From: Flavobacteriales bacterium
Lineage (GTDB): Bacteria > Bacteroidota > Bacteroidia > Flavobacteriales_F > PHOS-HE28
Length of the DNA stretch: 64,000 nucleotides
Reading direction: 5' to 3'
Assembly (NCBI GenBank): GCA_016713865.1
Contig: JADJOG010000019.1
Coordinates: 4,447 to 68,446 of the forward strand
A program made the position numbers and the translations under genes. The notes below the pieces were generated by a model that saw only the letters and a program-made list of their open reading frames with translations, was not told where the DNA came from and made no database searches. Below are positions 1 through 9,374 of the stretch, one piece after another (positions within the stretch are counted from its first letter, which is position 1; every line of letters starts with the position of its first letter).

Positions 1-2
1 CC

Positions 3-467
3 AACGGCAAGGTTGTAATGCCCAATGGCGAAGAACCGCTACGGTTCCCGAACGCGCCGCGCGGCAGCTATAAGGTGGCCGTATGGCATCGCAATCACTT
101 GGGCGCGATGACGAATGCGGCATCCGCATTCGGAACAGGGCCGGTGAGCATCAACCTCGGCGATCCGGCCTTGGCCACCTATGGAACCGATGCGCGCAAG
201 ATCATCGGCTCCATCGCGGCGCTCTGGGCGGGCGATACCGATGGCAACGGCACGTTGCGCTATACCGGCCAGTTCAATGACCGCGACCCTGTTCTGGTGC
301 GAATCGGCGGCAGCATTCCCACGGCCACAACAACTGGCTACTTCAGCGAGGACGTCAACCTCGATGGCGTGGTGCGCTACACCAACCAGAACAACGATCG
401 TGATCCCATTCTGGTGAATGTGGGCGGAAACGTGCCCACGACTACACGGCAGGAGCAGTTGCCATAA
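3..467 (+). CDS. C-terminal part of a large secreted surface protein (5' end outside window)
   Basis: The frame is already open at base 3 and no start is visible; the Met at 18 is probably internal. About 154 residues remain. A WHRNHLG motif, seen near the C termini of big Bacteroidota surface/hemagglutinin-type proteins, is followed by two similar modules, each with an acidic D-x-D/N-x-x-G stretch, then RYT and NDRDPILV. These resemble dockerin/EF-hand-like calcium loops (inference). No T9SS sorting tail is evident. The upstream domains and true function cannot be judged from this window. Confidence 0.7.
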   Translation, partial: NGKVVMPNGEEPLRFPNAPRGSYKVAVWHRNHLGAMTNAASAFGTGPVSINLGDPALATYGTDARKIIGSIAALWAGDTDGNGTLRYTGQFNDRDPVLVRIGGSIPTATTTGYFSEDVNLDGVVRYTNQNNDRDPILVNVGGNVPTTTRQEQLP

Positions 468-513
468 GCGGCCTTGGCTATAAGTTGGGGGCTGTCGCTT
501 TCGCGCAGTCGAG

Positions 514-1569
514 TTAGTGCCGCAACGAGGTCCCGTTCTGGAGGTAATCGCCTAGGCCTCTGCCTTTCTCCAGCTTCTCTAGCCTACTTACCAACTTATC
601 CAAGTTGCGGAAGTGGATGTAGCTCTTGCGGTACTTCTGCACCTCGAAGGCCGGTGAGCCCATGTAGGCTTCGCCCGCCTTCGTGTCCTTGCTGATGCCG
701 CTCTGCGCCGCGATGATGGTGCCGTCAGCGATCTTCAAGTGGCCGATGATGCCCACCTGTCCGCTGAACATGCAGTTCTTGCCGATCTTGGTGGAGCCCG
801 CCACCACGCCGCCCGCCGCGTAGTACGTGTTCTCGCCCACCTCCACATTGTGCGCGATGTGTATCAGGTTATCGAACTTGACTCCCTTGCGCAGGATGGT
901 TGAGCCAAGCGTGGCGCGGTCGATGGCGCAGTTGGCGCCGATCTCCACATCGTCCTCGATCACCACGTTGCCGATCTGCGGGATCTTGGCGCCGCCATCG
1001 GGGCCCGTGGCGAAGCGGAAACCATCGCTGCCGATTACCGTGCCGCTGTGGATGATCGCGCGCGCCCCGATCACGCAATCGGAGTAGATGGTCACGTTGG
1101 CGAAGACGGTGGTGTTATCACCGATCACCACGTTGTCGCCGATGTACGCATGCGGGTAGATCTTCACGTTGCTGCCGATCCGCGCGTTCTCGCCGATGAA
1201 AGCCAGCGCGCCGATGTAGCAGTTGTCGCCGTGCGTGGCGCCGCTACTGATCACCGCCTGCGGCGACACGCCCTTCTTGTCGAGCTTGATGGTGTTGTAC
1301 ATCTCCAGCACCTTGGCGAAGGCGCCCTGCGCATCGGCCACGCGCACCAGCGTCGTCTTCACCGGACCGCTGAGCTCGAATGCCTTGCCGATGATGACCA
1401 CGCTCGCGGTGGTGTCATAGACGTATTGCGTGTACGCCGGATTCGCCAGGAAGGACAGCGATCCCGCGCCGCCCTCCTCGATCTTCGAGAGCTTGCTCAC
1501 GGTGGCGTTGGGGTCTCCTTCAACGGTGCCTTGCAGGAGCTGGGCGATCTGGGCTGCGGTGAATTGCAT
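514..1569 (-). CDS. lpxD: UDP-3-O-acylglucosamine N-acyltransferase LpxD
   Basis: LpxD adds the N-linked acyl chain to UDP-3-O-acyl-glucosamine, the third step of lipid A synthesis, in the cytoplasm. The 351-residue product has the N-terminal uridine-binding region followed by a long left-handed beta-helix of I-G-x-x hexapeptide repeats from about residue 105. The catalytic histidine lies in IHIAHN (His240, matching His239 of E. coli). The start at 1569 (MQFTAAQ) matches the family; an upstream in-frame Met at 1650 would add an unlikely basic extension and overlap the promoter region. The gene is divergent from the vapB-like gene. Length is normal and the frame intact. Confidence 0.95.
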   Translation of the reverse strand: MQFTAAQIAQLLQGTVEGDPNATVSKLSKIEEGGAGSLSFLANPAYTQYVYDTTASVVIIGKAFELSGPVKTTLVRVADAQGAFAKVLEMYNTIKLDKKGVSPQAVISSGATHGDNCYIGALAFIGENARIGSNVKIYPHAYIGDNVVIGDNTTVFANVTIYSDCVIGARAIIHSGTVIGSDGFRFATGPDGGAKIPQIGNVVIEDDVEIGANCAIDRATLGSTILRKGVKFDNLIHIAHNVEVGENTYYAAGGVVAGSTKIGKNCMFSGQVGIIGHLKIADGTIIAAQSGISKDTKAGEAYMGSPAFEVQKYRKSYIHFRNLDKLVSRLEKLEKGRGLGDYLQNGTSLRH

Positions 1570-1590
1570 GTGCTGGGTTCTTCGAGGTCG

Positions 1591-1598
1591 CCAAGGTA
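1591..1598 (-). promoter_or_regulatory. Putative -7 element of lpxD
   Basis: TACCTTGG on the minus strand, 21 bases before the lpxD start, fits the Bacteroidota -7 pattern TAnnTTTG with one change. It lies in the 69-base divergent spacer shared with the vapB-like gene. Confidence 0.45.
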
Positions 1599-1626
1599 TC
1601 TGTTGGACGAACCGCGCGACTGACGC

Positions 1627-1634
1627 TACCTTCG
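1627..1634 (+). promoter_or_regulatory. Putative -7 element of the toxin-antitoxin pair, leaderless type
   Basis: TACCTTCG ends 4 bases before the ATG at 1639. With the usual Bacteroidota distance from -7 element to transcription start, the mRNA would begin at or next to the start codon. The same 4-base spacing recurs at other genes in this window. Confidence 0.55.
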
Positions 1635-1638
1635 TGGC

Positions 1639-1848
1639 ATGAGCGCGCACTTCCAGTTCACCCAGCTCTCTTCGCTTCCTGCCGATGTGCGTGAACAGGT
1701 AATGGAGTTCATCGCCTTCCTGATGGAGCGCCTCACGCGATTGCCCGAGGATCCGAAAGAGCGCAAGCTGGGACTGGCCAAGGGCCTGCTTGAGATTCCT
1801 CCCGACTTCGACGAGCCCTTGGAGGATATGAAGCCCTACATGGAATGA
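1639..1848 (+). CDS. DUF2281-like antitoxin (VapB-type partner)
   Basis: A 69-residue protein with the pattern LPADVREQVMEFIAFL near the N terminus, typical of DUF2281 antitoxins that pair with PIN-domain toxins. Its stop overlaps the start of the following PIN gene by 4 bases (ATGA), the usual coupling in a VapBC-type operon. The acidic C-terminal half (PPDFDEPLEDM) is the likely toxin-neutralising tail (inference). A -7 element lies just before its start. Confidence 0.8.
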   Translation: MSAHFQFTQLSSLPADVREQVMEFIAFLMERLTRLPEDPKERKLGLAKGLLEIPPDFDEPLEDMKPYME

Positions 1849-2230
1849 GGGTCCTGCTCGACACGCATTCCGTGTTGTGGCTCATCACGGAAGACCCATC
1901 CCTTCCGGAGCGCGCGAGAAGCATCGCGAAAGCAACCAGCAATGCTTGCTTCGTGAGCGCTGCCTCGCTTTGGGAGATCAGCATCAAGCACTCTATCGGG
2001 AAGCTGCATCTGAAGACCGGCCTGGACCACATCTTCCTGCTGATCCGTCAGACAGGCTTCGAGGTCCTGCCCATCTCTGAGCGGCACATGCTCGAAAGTG
2101 CCAAGCTTCCATTCCATCATCGGGACCCCTTCGATGCATGTTGGTGGCTCAGGCGGCTTGTGAAGACTTGACGGTCATGACCAAGGATCCGCAATTCTCT
2201 GCCTACAGCACGGCGGTCGTCTGGTCTTAA
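1845..2230 (+). CDS. PIN-domain toxin (VapC-type RNase), frameshifted near the C terminus
   Basis: PIN toxins are Mg-dependent RNases. The N-terminal acidic site is visible (LLDTHSVLW, then SLWEISIK). The start frame runs to HHRDPFD at about base 2137 and then reads a nonsense tail ending at 2171. One frame over, the sequence from 2138 reads MLVAQAACEDLTVMTKD and closes at the TAA at 2228-2230. This is the standard PIN ending, where DPFDRMLVAQA is expected. One base is therefore missing around 2134-2138. As written the toxin loses its last acidic motif and should be inactive. It is either a decayed toxin or a sequencing indel. Confidence 0.8.
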
Positions 2231-2249
2231 GGCGGGTCTGCTGCGATCC

Positions 2250-4050
2250 ATGGAACCGCTCGACGTCCGCGAGAAAGTCCGCCTCCTGCCCCACCAGCCG
2301 GGGGTCTATCAGTTCCTCGACTTCAGCGGGCGCATCATTTACATCGGCAAGGCTAAGGACCTGCGCAACCGCGTCAGCAGCTACTTCAACAAGCAGAAGT
2401 TCGAGACCGGCAAGACGGCCAAGCTCGTGGCCAACATCACGGATGTGAACATCATCGTGGTGGCCACCGAGTTCGATGCGCTGCTGCTCGAGAACTCGCT
2501 CATCAAACAGCATCAGCCACGCTACAACGTGATGCTGAAGGACGACAAGAGCTACCCGTGGATCCGCATCCGCAACGAGCGATTCCCGCGCGTGGAGGGC
2601 ATGCGCAATCCGGAGGACGACGGCAGCGAGTACTACGGCCCCTACGCCAGCAGCCGCGTGATGAAGACCGTGGTGGAGCTGGTGAACACCATGTACAAGC
2701 TGCGCACTTGCAACTACGACCTCAGCGAGCGCAACATCGAGCGCAAGAAGTACAAGCGCTGCCTCGAGTTCCACCTCGGCAACTGCAAGGCCCCGTGCGA
2801 AGGCCTTCAGCCGCAGGCTGAATACGACGCGCACGTGAAGCAGATCCGCCAGATCGTGCGCGGCCGCGCGCGGCGTGGCCAACCTGCTGAAGGATCAGAT
2901 GCACATCCACGCCGACGCGCTCGAATTCGAGAAAGCCGAAGTGCTGCGCACGCGCATCGAGCAACTGGAGCGCTACCAAGCGCGCAACACCATCGTGCAT
3001 GCCGACATCGGCGATGTGGACGTGTTCGCCTTGGCCATCGATGCCGGCGGTGCCTGCGTGAACTACCTGCGCGTGATCGACGGCGCCGTGGTGCATGGCA
3101 TCACCGTGGAGCTGAAGCCGAAGCTCGAAGAAACCGAAGCCGAACTATTGCAGCTCGCCATCGCCGAATTGCGTGAGCGCTTCAAGAGCTCTGCGCCCGA
3201 GGCCATCGTGCCGCTCGACCCCGGCATCGAGGTGCCTGGCCTCGCCTTCACCATTCCGCAGCGCGGCGACAAGAAGGCGCTGCTGGAACTGAGCGAGCGC
3301 AACGCCAAGTACTTCCTTCTCGACAAGCGCAAGCAGGAGAAGCTCGTTGATCCAGAAGCCGCCACCAACCGCATCCTCGAGCAGCTGAAGCAGGACCTCC
3401 GCCTCAGCGAATTGCCGCGCCACATCGAGTGCTTCGACAACAGCAACACGCAAGGCACCGACCCCGTGAGCGCATGCGTGGTATTCAAGGATGCCAAGCC
3501 CAGCAAGAAGGACTACCGTCACTTCAACATCCGAACGGTGCAAGGCCCCGACGATTTCGCGAGCATGGAAGAAGCCGTTGAGCGCCGCTACACGCGACTG
3601 ATCGCCGAGGGCGAGCCGCTGCCCCAGCTGGTGGTGATCGATGGCGGCAAAGGGCAGTTGCACGCCGCCACCAATGTGTTCGATCGCCTCGGTCTGCGCG
3701 GCAAGATCGCGGTGGTAGGCATCGCGAAGAAGCTAGAGGAACTCTACTTCCCCGACGACTCCGTGCCGCTGCACATCGACAAGCGCAGCTCCTCGCTGAA
3801 GGTGATCCAGCACATGCGCAACGAGGCGCACCGCTTCGGCATAACGCATCACCGCGGCAAGCGCAGCAAGCGCATCATCAAAACGGGCCTGGAGTCCATC
3901 GCCGGCATCGGCCCCGGCACCGCACAGAAACTGCTCACGCGCTTCGGCAGCATCAAGGGCATCAAGGAGGCGATGGATGAGGATGTGATCGCCACTGTTG
4001 GCGCGAAGAAGGCGGAGGTGGTGATCAAGGGGCTGGCACAAGCGAATTGA
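2250..4050 (+). CDS. uvrC: Excinuclease ABC subunit C (UvrC), apparent frameshift
   Basis: UvrC makes both incisions in nucleotide excision repair. The N-terminal GIY-YIG nuclease is clear (PGVYQF, then IIYIGKAKDLRNR). After it come the UVR motif (DALEFEKAEVLRTRIEQLE), the RNase H-like nuclease with FDNSNTQG, and a C-terminal HhH pair (SIAGIGPGTAQKLL). The reading frame shifts by one near 2862-2875, in a GC-alternating stretch: the first frame gives QIRQIVRG and the second resumes VANLLKDQMH. The joined product is about 600 residues, the usual length. Because the gene is housekeeping and otherwise perfect, an assembly indel is more likely than inactivation. The next gene starts 1 base after its stop. 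Confidence 0.93.
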
Positions 4051-4051
4051 G

Positions 4052-5202
4052 ATGCGCGCACCGCTCCTGCTCATAGCCGCCCTGCTCTTCGCACCAGCAT
4101 TCCCGCAGTTCGATGCGCGGCTCGACTCCCTCGCCCAAGACCGCATGGCCAGTTGGATGAAGCCCAACGGCCGCCACAAGCGTCACAACTTCCAGTTCCA
4201 CTTCCGGTATGGCGCGCACTACCGTTTCGATGGCGCGCTGGGGCAGGTGAGCAAGCGCAACACCACCAGCCTTGCCGGTCACCGCTACAAGACGGCCAGC
4301 GTGGCCAAGACCTTCGTGGCGGTGCTTGCCCTGCAACTCGTGGAGCAGGGCCGCATCGGGCTCGATAGCGCCGTGGCGCATTACCTCCCTGATGCGCTGG
4401 TGCGTCCGCTGGTGCGCGTGAAGGGCCGCGATCTGGGCCACACCATTACGGTGCGTCAACTGCTGGCGCACACCGGTGGGCTGTCCGATTACATCTTCGA
4501 CGATTGGCGTTTCCTGCTGCGCACGCAGTTGCGGCCACGCAAGGCGCACACGCCGCAGGGGCATCTGCGCAACACCGTGCGGCACGGCATGGCCAAACGC
4601 AAGACGGCGATGCCGGGCAGCCGTTTCCACTATTCCGATACGGGCTACCTGCTGCTCGCACTGGTGGTGGAGCAGGCGGGCGGCGCGCCACTGAACACCC
4701 AATTGCAAGAGCGCATCTGCACGCCCCTCGGCCTGCGCGACACCTACACCGACAGTTGGGACAGCAGCTACACGCACATGATGCACCAGTACCACGGCCG
4801 ACGCGATGTCACCGAAGTGCTGCACCCCTCGGTGGAGTTCGGCGGCGGCGCGATGCTTTCCAGCACGGCCGATGCTGGGCCTTCATCAATGCGCTGGCCA
4901 AGGGCGAGCTCTACCGCGAGCGCAGCACCTTGGATCTGATGCTCACGCACCATTCGCCCAACTACGGGCTGGGCATCGACGTGATCCGCTTCGACGCGAG
5001 ACCCTCGGGCGTCACCGGCCTCGACTCGCTGACGATGATCGGGCACAGCGGCTTCTTCGGCGTGAACATGTACCACATCCCGGAGCTTGATGTGACCTGG
5101 GTGAGCAGCATCGGGCAAGTGAAGGGCTTCGCGAAGGAAGGCCGCGCCTTGCCGTGGTGGGCGCTGCTGAAGGAGTGCGTGGCGGTGTATGGGCGGGAGT
5201 GA
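4052..5202 (+). CDS. Serine hydrolase of the beta-lactamase/PBP-like family, frameshifted
   Basis: A secreted or periplasmic class C-type serine hydrolase with a short N-terminal hydrophobic signal. The catalytic SxxK is SVAK (Ser83-Lys86), the tyrosine motif is YSD in FHYSDTGYL, and HSGFFG is the late His-x-Gly box. At about 4874-4880 the frame breaks: the first frame ends in STAD and the correct continuation, WAFINALAKGEL, is in the next frame, so one base is missing. Joined length is about 383 residues. It directly follows uvrC with a 1-base gap and is probably co-transcribed. The natural substrate (D-Ala peptide, ester or beta-lactam) cannot be told. Confidence 0.82.
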
Positions 5203-5280
5203 GGGTGTTGCATCATTCGCTGTCCTTATTTGAATCGCTGCGGAATGTGTGTGCGGGAATAGCGCATCCGATTCGCCCTA

Positions 5281-5305
5281 TACCTTGCCCGTCCCGCTTG
5301 CGGGA
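5281..5305 (+). promoter_or_regulatory. Putative -7 element plus palindrome upstream of the first DUF3667 gene
   Basis: TACCTTGC (5281-5288) resembles the -7 element and lies 23 bases before the ATG at 5312. It is followed by a perfect inverted repeat TCCCGC-TT-GCGGGA (5292-5305) in the predicted 5' leader, which could be an operator or a leader hairpin. Confidence 0.4.
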
Positions 5306-5311
5306 GAACCC

Positions 5312-6067
5312 ATGGAGCCCTGCGCCAATTGCTGCGAGCCTTTCGATACCGCGTTCTGCCCAGCATGCGGGCAGAAACGCATGAAGCCGGGCGTGCGGCT
5401 GGCCGAGGTGATCGGCGATTTCGTCTCTTCGCTCTACAACGTGGATGCCCCGCTGCCGCGCACCTTTCTGACGTTCCTGCGCGGACCAGCGAAACTCACG
5501 CGGGCCTTCCTCGTCGGCAAGCGCAAGGCCTTCACGCCACCGGTGCGCTACTTCCTCTTCGGCGTGGCCTACTACTACATCATGCGGTGGGTGCTGAACT
5601 GGGACCCCGTGGATAGCGCAGTCTCCGCAGCGGGCGGAGACCCTTCAGTGCAAACCGGCGCCATGCGCGTGAACCACTGGATGAGCAAGAACGTGAACCT
5701 GTTGCTCCCGATCCTCACGATCGTCCTCGCTACGTTCGACCGCATGCTCTTCATGCGCACCCAATTGAGTTGGGTTGAGCGGCTGGTACACTATCTCTTC
5801 GCTGCCGGAACCTACTTGCTCATCTCCACCACCTTACTTCCGCTCACGGTGGTGTGGCCAGCGATCCAGCTGCTCAATTTCTTCATCATTTTCGGTGTGA
5901 TCATCTGGGCCACCATCGCGCTTCACCACAAGAGCGCATGGAATGTCATCAAGGCATTGGTGATGACTCCTGTGAGCTTCACGCTCTACATCGTCCTGTG
6001 CTCCATCCTGGTGGCGCTGCTGATCGGCGTTCCATTGCATGACTTGGTAGTGCGCCCTGCGCGCTGA
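5312..6067 (+). CDS. DUF3667-type zinc-ribbon membrane protein (first copy)
   Basis: A 251-residue protein with two N-terminal CxxC knuckles (CANC and CPAC, within the first 25 residues) forming a zinc ribbon. About four or five hydrophobic segments follow (for example around YFLFGVAYYYIM, VNLLLPILTIVL and the IIFGVIIWATIAL region). DUF3667 proteins are common in Bacteroidota and have no established function. The start at 5312 puts the CxxC near the N terminus. A second copy lies at 7088, on the other side of the glycosyltransferase that begins 2 bases after this stop, suggesting one operon. Confidence 0.8.
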   Translation: MEPCANCCEPFDTAFCPACGQKRMKPGVRLAEVIGDFVSSLYNVDAPLPRTFLTFLRGPAKLTRAFLVGKRKAFTPPVRYFLFGVAYYYIMRWVLNWDPVDSAVSAAGGDPSVQTGAMRVNHWMSKNVNLLLPILTIVLATFDRMLFMRTQLSWVERLVHYLFAAGTYLLISTTLLPLTVVWPAIQLLNFFIIFGVIIWATIALHHKSAWNVIKALVMTPVSFTLYIVLCSILVALLIGVPLHDLVVRPAR

Positions 6068-6069
6068 AC

Positions 6070-7077
6070 ATGGGCAGCGGCATTCCATTGGTCTCGGTTC
6101 TTCTCCCATACTGCAACGCATCGCCAGCACTCGATGCCGCGATTGCCAGCATCGCGGCGCAGACATTCTCGCAATGGGAACTCCTGCTCATCGACAATGC
6201 GAGGCACGGATGAAAGCACCTTGTTGCTCGGCGGTGGGCTGATGCGTCGCGCATCACCCTCTTCGCAGGGCCTCGCATCGGCATCGCGCACGCACTGAAC
6301 AGCGGCCTGGCGCAGGCAAGCGGGATGTACATCGCCCGCATGGATGCCGATGATGTGAGCCCTCCCGAGCGCTTGGTGAAACAAGTGGCCTACCTCGAAG
6401 CGCATCCGGAGGTCGGCGTGCTGGGCACGCGCACGGCCTTCGCGAGCACTATGCATGAGAGTCGCGGCATGCAGGCTTTCGTGGATTGGCAGAACAAGAT
6501 TCTCTCTCCGCGCGAGCACTATGTGAAGCGTTTCGTCGATGCACCCCTTGCACACCCCACGGTGATGTTTCGGCGCGAATTGGTGTCCGCGCACGGCGGC
6601 TACGATACCGGCCCGCTGCCCGAGGATCACGAATTGTGGCTGCGCTGGATGGATGCCGGTGTGCGCTTCGCGAAGCTACCCGAGGAACTGCTCACCTGGA
6701 ACGACCACTCCGGCCGCCTCAGCCGCACGCATCCCAACTACAGCGTCGATGCCTTCTTCGCCACCAAAGCGAAATGGCTGGCGCGATGGATGAAGCGCAA
6801 ACTGGACAGTCGGCCTGCGATCATCGCGGGAACCAGCGCCCTTTGCCGCGACCGCGCCGCGAAACTGGAGGCCGAGGGAATCGCGGTGAACGCGTTCACC
6901 GATGTGAAAGCGCGCGAAGTGCCGGGCTACAGCTTCATCCCGCACGAGCAGTTGCCACCCGCTGGTGAAGCGTTCATCGTTTCGTTCATCAGCCAGCGGG
7001 GAACGGGGGAGCGCATCGCGGAGTTCCTTTCGACGCGTGGATTAGCGGAGGGTACGGACTTCATCTTGGCCGCTTAG
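6070..7077 (+). CDS. Family 2 glycosyltransferase with two compensating frameshifts
   Basis: A GT-A glycosyltransferase. The N terminus reads VSVLLPYCNASPALDAAI, and the metal-binding DxD is ARMDADD. A late acceptor region contains PEDHELWLRW. The start frame hits a TGA at 6211. Removing one G at about 6203 restores STDES, and adding one base at about 6230 restores RWADASRITLF, returning to the original frame. Joined length is about 335 residues. A sugar for a surface glycan is likely; donor and acceptor are unknown. It is sandwiched between two DUF3667 genes. Confidence 0.78.
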
Positions 7078-7082
7078 CTTCG
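7075..7082 (+). promoter_or_regulatory. Possible -7 element of the second DUF3667 gene
   Basis: TAGCTTCG overlaps the stop codon of the glycosyltransferase and ends 5 bases before the GTG at 7088. It fits the -7 pattern, but the gene may equally be read through from upstream. Confidence 0.3.
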
Positions 7083-7087
7083 CTCGC

Positions 7088-7934
7088 GTGAGCGAGGTAC
7101 ACGCGTGCAAGAGTTGTGGCGCCCCCGTTTCCGGGCGCTTCTGCACTGCCTGCGGCGAGAAGGTCCTCACCCCCGACGACCACACACTGAAGCACTACCT
7201 CGGTGCGCTGCTCAATGCCTTCACCTTCGTCGAGGGCAAATTCTGGAACACGCTGAAGGCCGTGGTGCTGCGGCCCGGCGAGCTGAGTGCGGCGTACATG
7301 GACGGGCGCCGCGTGAAGCACATGCGACCAGTTGCTTTCTTCTTCCTGGCCAACTTCATCTATTTCGCCGTCCCGCTGTTCGAGACCTTCAACACCAGGC
7401 TGAACAGTCAGCTGCACAATCAACAATACAGCGGCTGGGCCCAGCGCAAGGTGGAAGCGCATCTGGCGGAAAGTGGCCGAACGTTGGAGGGGTTCAAGGT
7501 GCTGTACGAACCTGCCTCTGCGAACAATGCCAAGCTGCTGCTGGTGACCATGGTGTTCCTGCTGCTGCTGCCTATGAGCGTGCTCTACTTACGGAAGCGG
7601 AAGTACGTGAGCGCATACGTCACGGCCTCCTTCGAGCTGATGAGCTTCTATCTGTGGGTGGCGACATTGGCACTAAGCGTCGCGCTTCACCGTGCTCACC
7701 GTGCAACAGGCCATGGGCACAACAGTGGCCGATGGCTCGGTGGATGAGTTGCTCTCCATCCCCCTGGTGCTACTGCACTTCTGGGTCACCATAGGCATCG
7801 GCAAACGCTTCTTCGGCTGCACGTGGTTGGGCGCTGCATGGCGGTCCGTTGCCCTGCTGTTCGGGTTACAGTTCGCGCTATCCGCCTACCGGCTGCTTCT
7901 GTTCTTGGCCACCATGTGGAGCATCAACGCATGA
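7088..7934 (+). CDS. DUF3667-type zinc-ribbon membrane protein (second copy), frameshifted
   Basis: It starts at GTG 7088 with CKSC and CTAC knuckles near the N terminus, like the copy at 5312 but clearly diverged. The characteristic core EGKFWNTLKAVVLRPGELSAAYMDG-type region is present, followed by hydrophobic segments (AFFFLANFIYFAV, LLLVTMVFLLLLPM, LWVATLALSVA). At about 7683-7690 the frame shifts by one, after which LTVQQAMG and a final membrane segment continue to the TGA at 7934. The stop overlaps the next ATG (ATGA). Function unknown. Confidence 0.78.
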
Positions 7935-9308
7935 ACGACCACCTCGCTATACCGCAACGCCTTAGCGCGCATTTCGATACCGGCACCACGCGCTCCTACG
8001 CCGCTCGCCGCGATGCGCTGAAACGTTTCTACCGGAGCCTGCGGAAGCACGAGGAAGAGCTGCTCGCCGCCATGCACGCCGATATGCGCAAGCCGCGCTT
8101 CGAGGCTTACATGAGCGACGTGGGACTGGTGTATGCCGCCATCGATCATGCGCTTTTGCACCTGAGGGATTGGATGCGCCCGCAGCGCGTGCCTTCGCCC
8201 TTGGCCATTCAGGTAGCGGAAAGCAGCGTGCATCCTGAACCACTCGGTGTGGTGCTCATCATCGCACCGTGGAATTATCCCGCCTTGCTGCTGCTCTCCC
8301 CGCTGGTGGGCGCCATCGCCGCAGGCAACTGCGCTTTGCTGAAGCCCAGTGAGGACGCCCCGCACACCGCAGCGGTTGTGGAACGGATCATTGCAGCGGC
8401 TTTCGACCCCGCGCACGTGGCTGTTGCTCAAGGGCACGGCTCCCGGTGGTGCCCGCGCTCATGAAGAGTTTCCGCTTCGACCAGGTGTTCTTCACCGGAA
8501 GTCCGCGTGTAGGGAGGGCAATCATGTCGATGGCCGCTGAGCAACTGGTGCCGGTTACGCTGGAACTGGGCGGCAAGAGTCCCGCCATCGTTGATCGCAG
8601 CGCGGACATCAACAAAGCCGCCAAGCGCATCGCCTGGAGCAAGTACTTCAATGCCGGGCAGACCTGCATCGCGACCGACCATGCGCTCGTACACGAATCA
8701 GTGATGGATGAATTCCTGGATCGATTCGCGCGCTTCGTGAAGAAGGCCTATGGCGAGGACCCGCAGCAGAGCCCCGACTACGCGCGCCTGGTGAACGACC
8801 GCCGCTTCGACACGGTGAGCGCCTACCTGAGCCAAGGCGAACGTTTCATCGGCGGCGCCGCGGATCGGGCCGATCGCTACATCGCCCCTACCCTTCTCAC
8901 GCAAGTGGATATCGATAGCCCCGTGATGCGCGAGGAGATCTTCGGTCCGGTGCTGCCGGTGGTTCCGTGGCGCGAGCCCGAAGAGGTGCTGGCCATCGCG
9001 CGCCGCAATCCCTTCCCGCTGGCGGCCTACATCTTCAGCAGTGATCGCAAGGCGCAGCGCTTCTTCCGCGACCGTATCGCATTCGGCGGCGGATGCATCA
9101 ACCATTGTTTCCTGCAATTCGGCCCGGAGGAACTGCCGTTCGGCGGCGTGGGCTTCAGCGGCATGGGGCGCTACCACGGCCGCAACACCTTCGAGCTCTT
9201 CAGCAATCGCAAAGGCGTGGTGAAGGCGAGCACCTTGATCGATCACGGCTTGCAGGAGCCGCCCTACTCGAAGCTGAAGGGCGGATACTGCAGCTGTTGC
9301 TCCGCTGA
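7931..9308 (+). CDS. Aldehyde dehydrogenase (class 3-like), two frameshifts
   Basis: An NAD(P)-dependent aldehyde dehydrogenase of about 459 residues once joined. Visible are the Rossmann entry APWNYP, the general base in LELGGKSP (Glu codon at 8563), the nucleophile in GQTCIA (Cys codon at 8665) and the EEIFGPVLPV box. One base is missing at about 8430-8445, between VAVAQG and VPALMKSF. A second is missing near 9280, so that YSKLKG leads to ILQLLLR and a stop at 9308. The length and KLLL-type tail match class 3 enzymes that oxidise medium and long fatty aldehydes (inference). It overlaps the DUF3667 gene by 4 bases. Confidence 0.85.
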
Positions 9309-9374
9309 GCACGGTGACCTTCATCACGGAGCAAGCGCGTGGCGTTCGCCTCTTTTGCAAGAAGAACCGCACCC

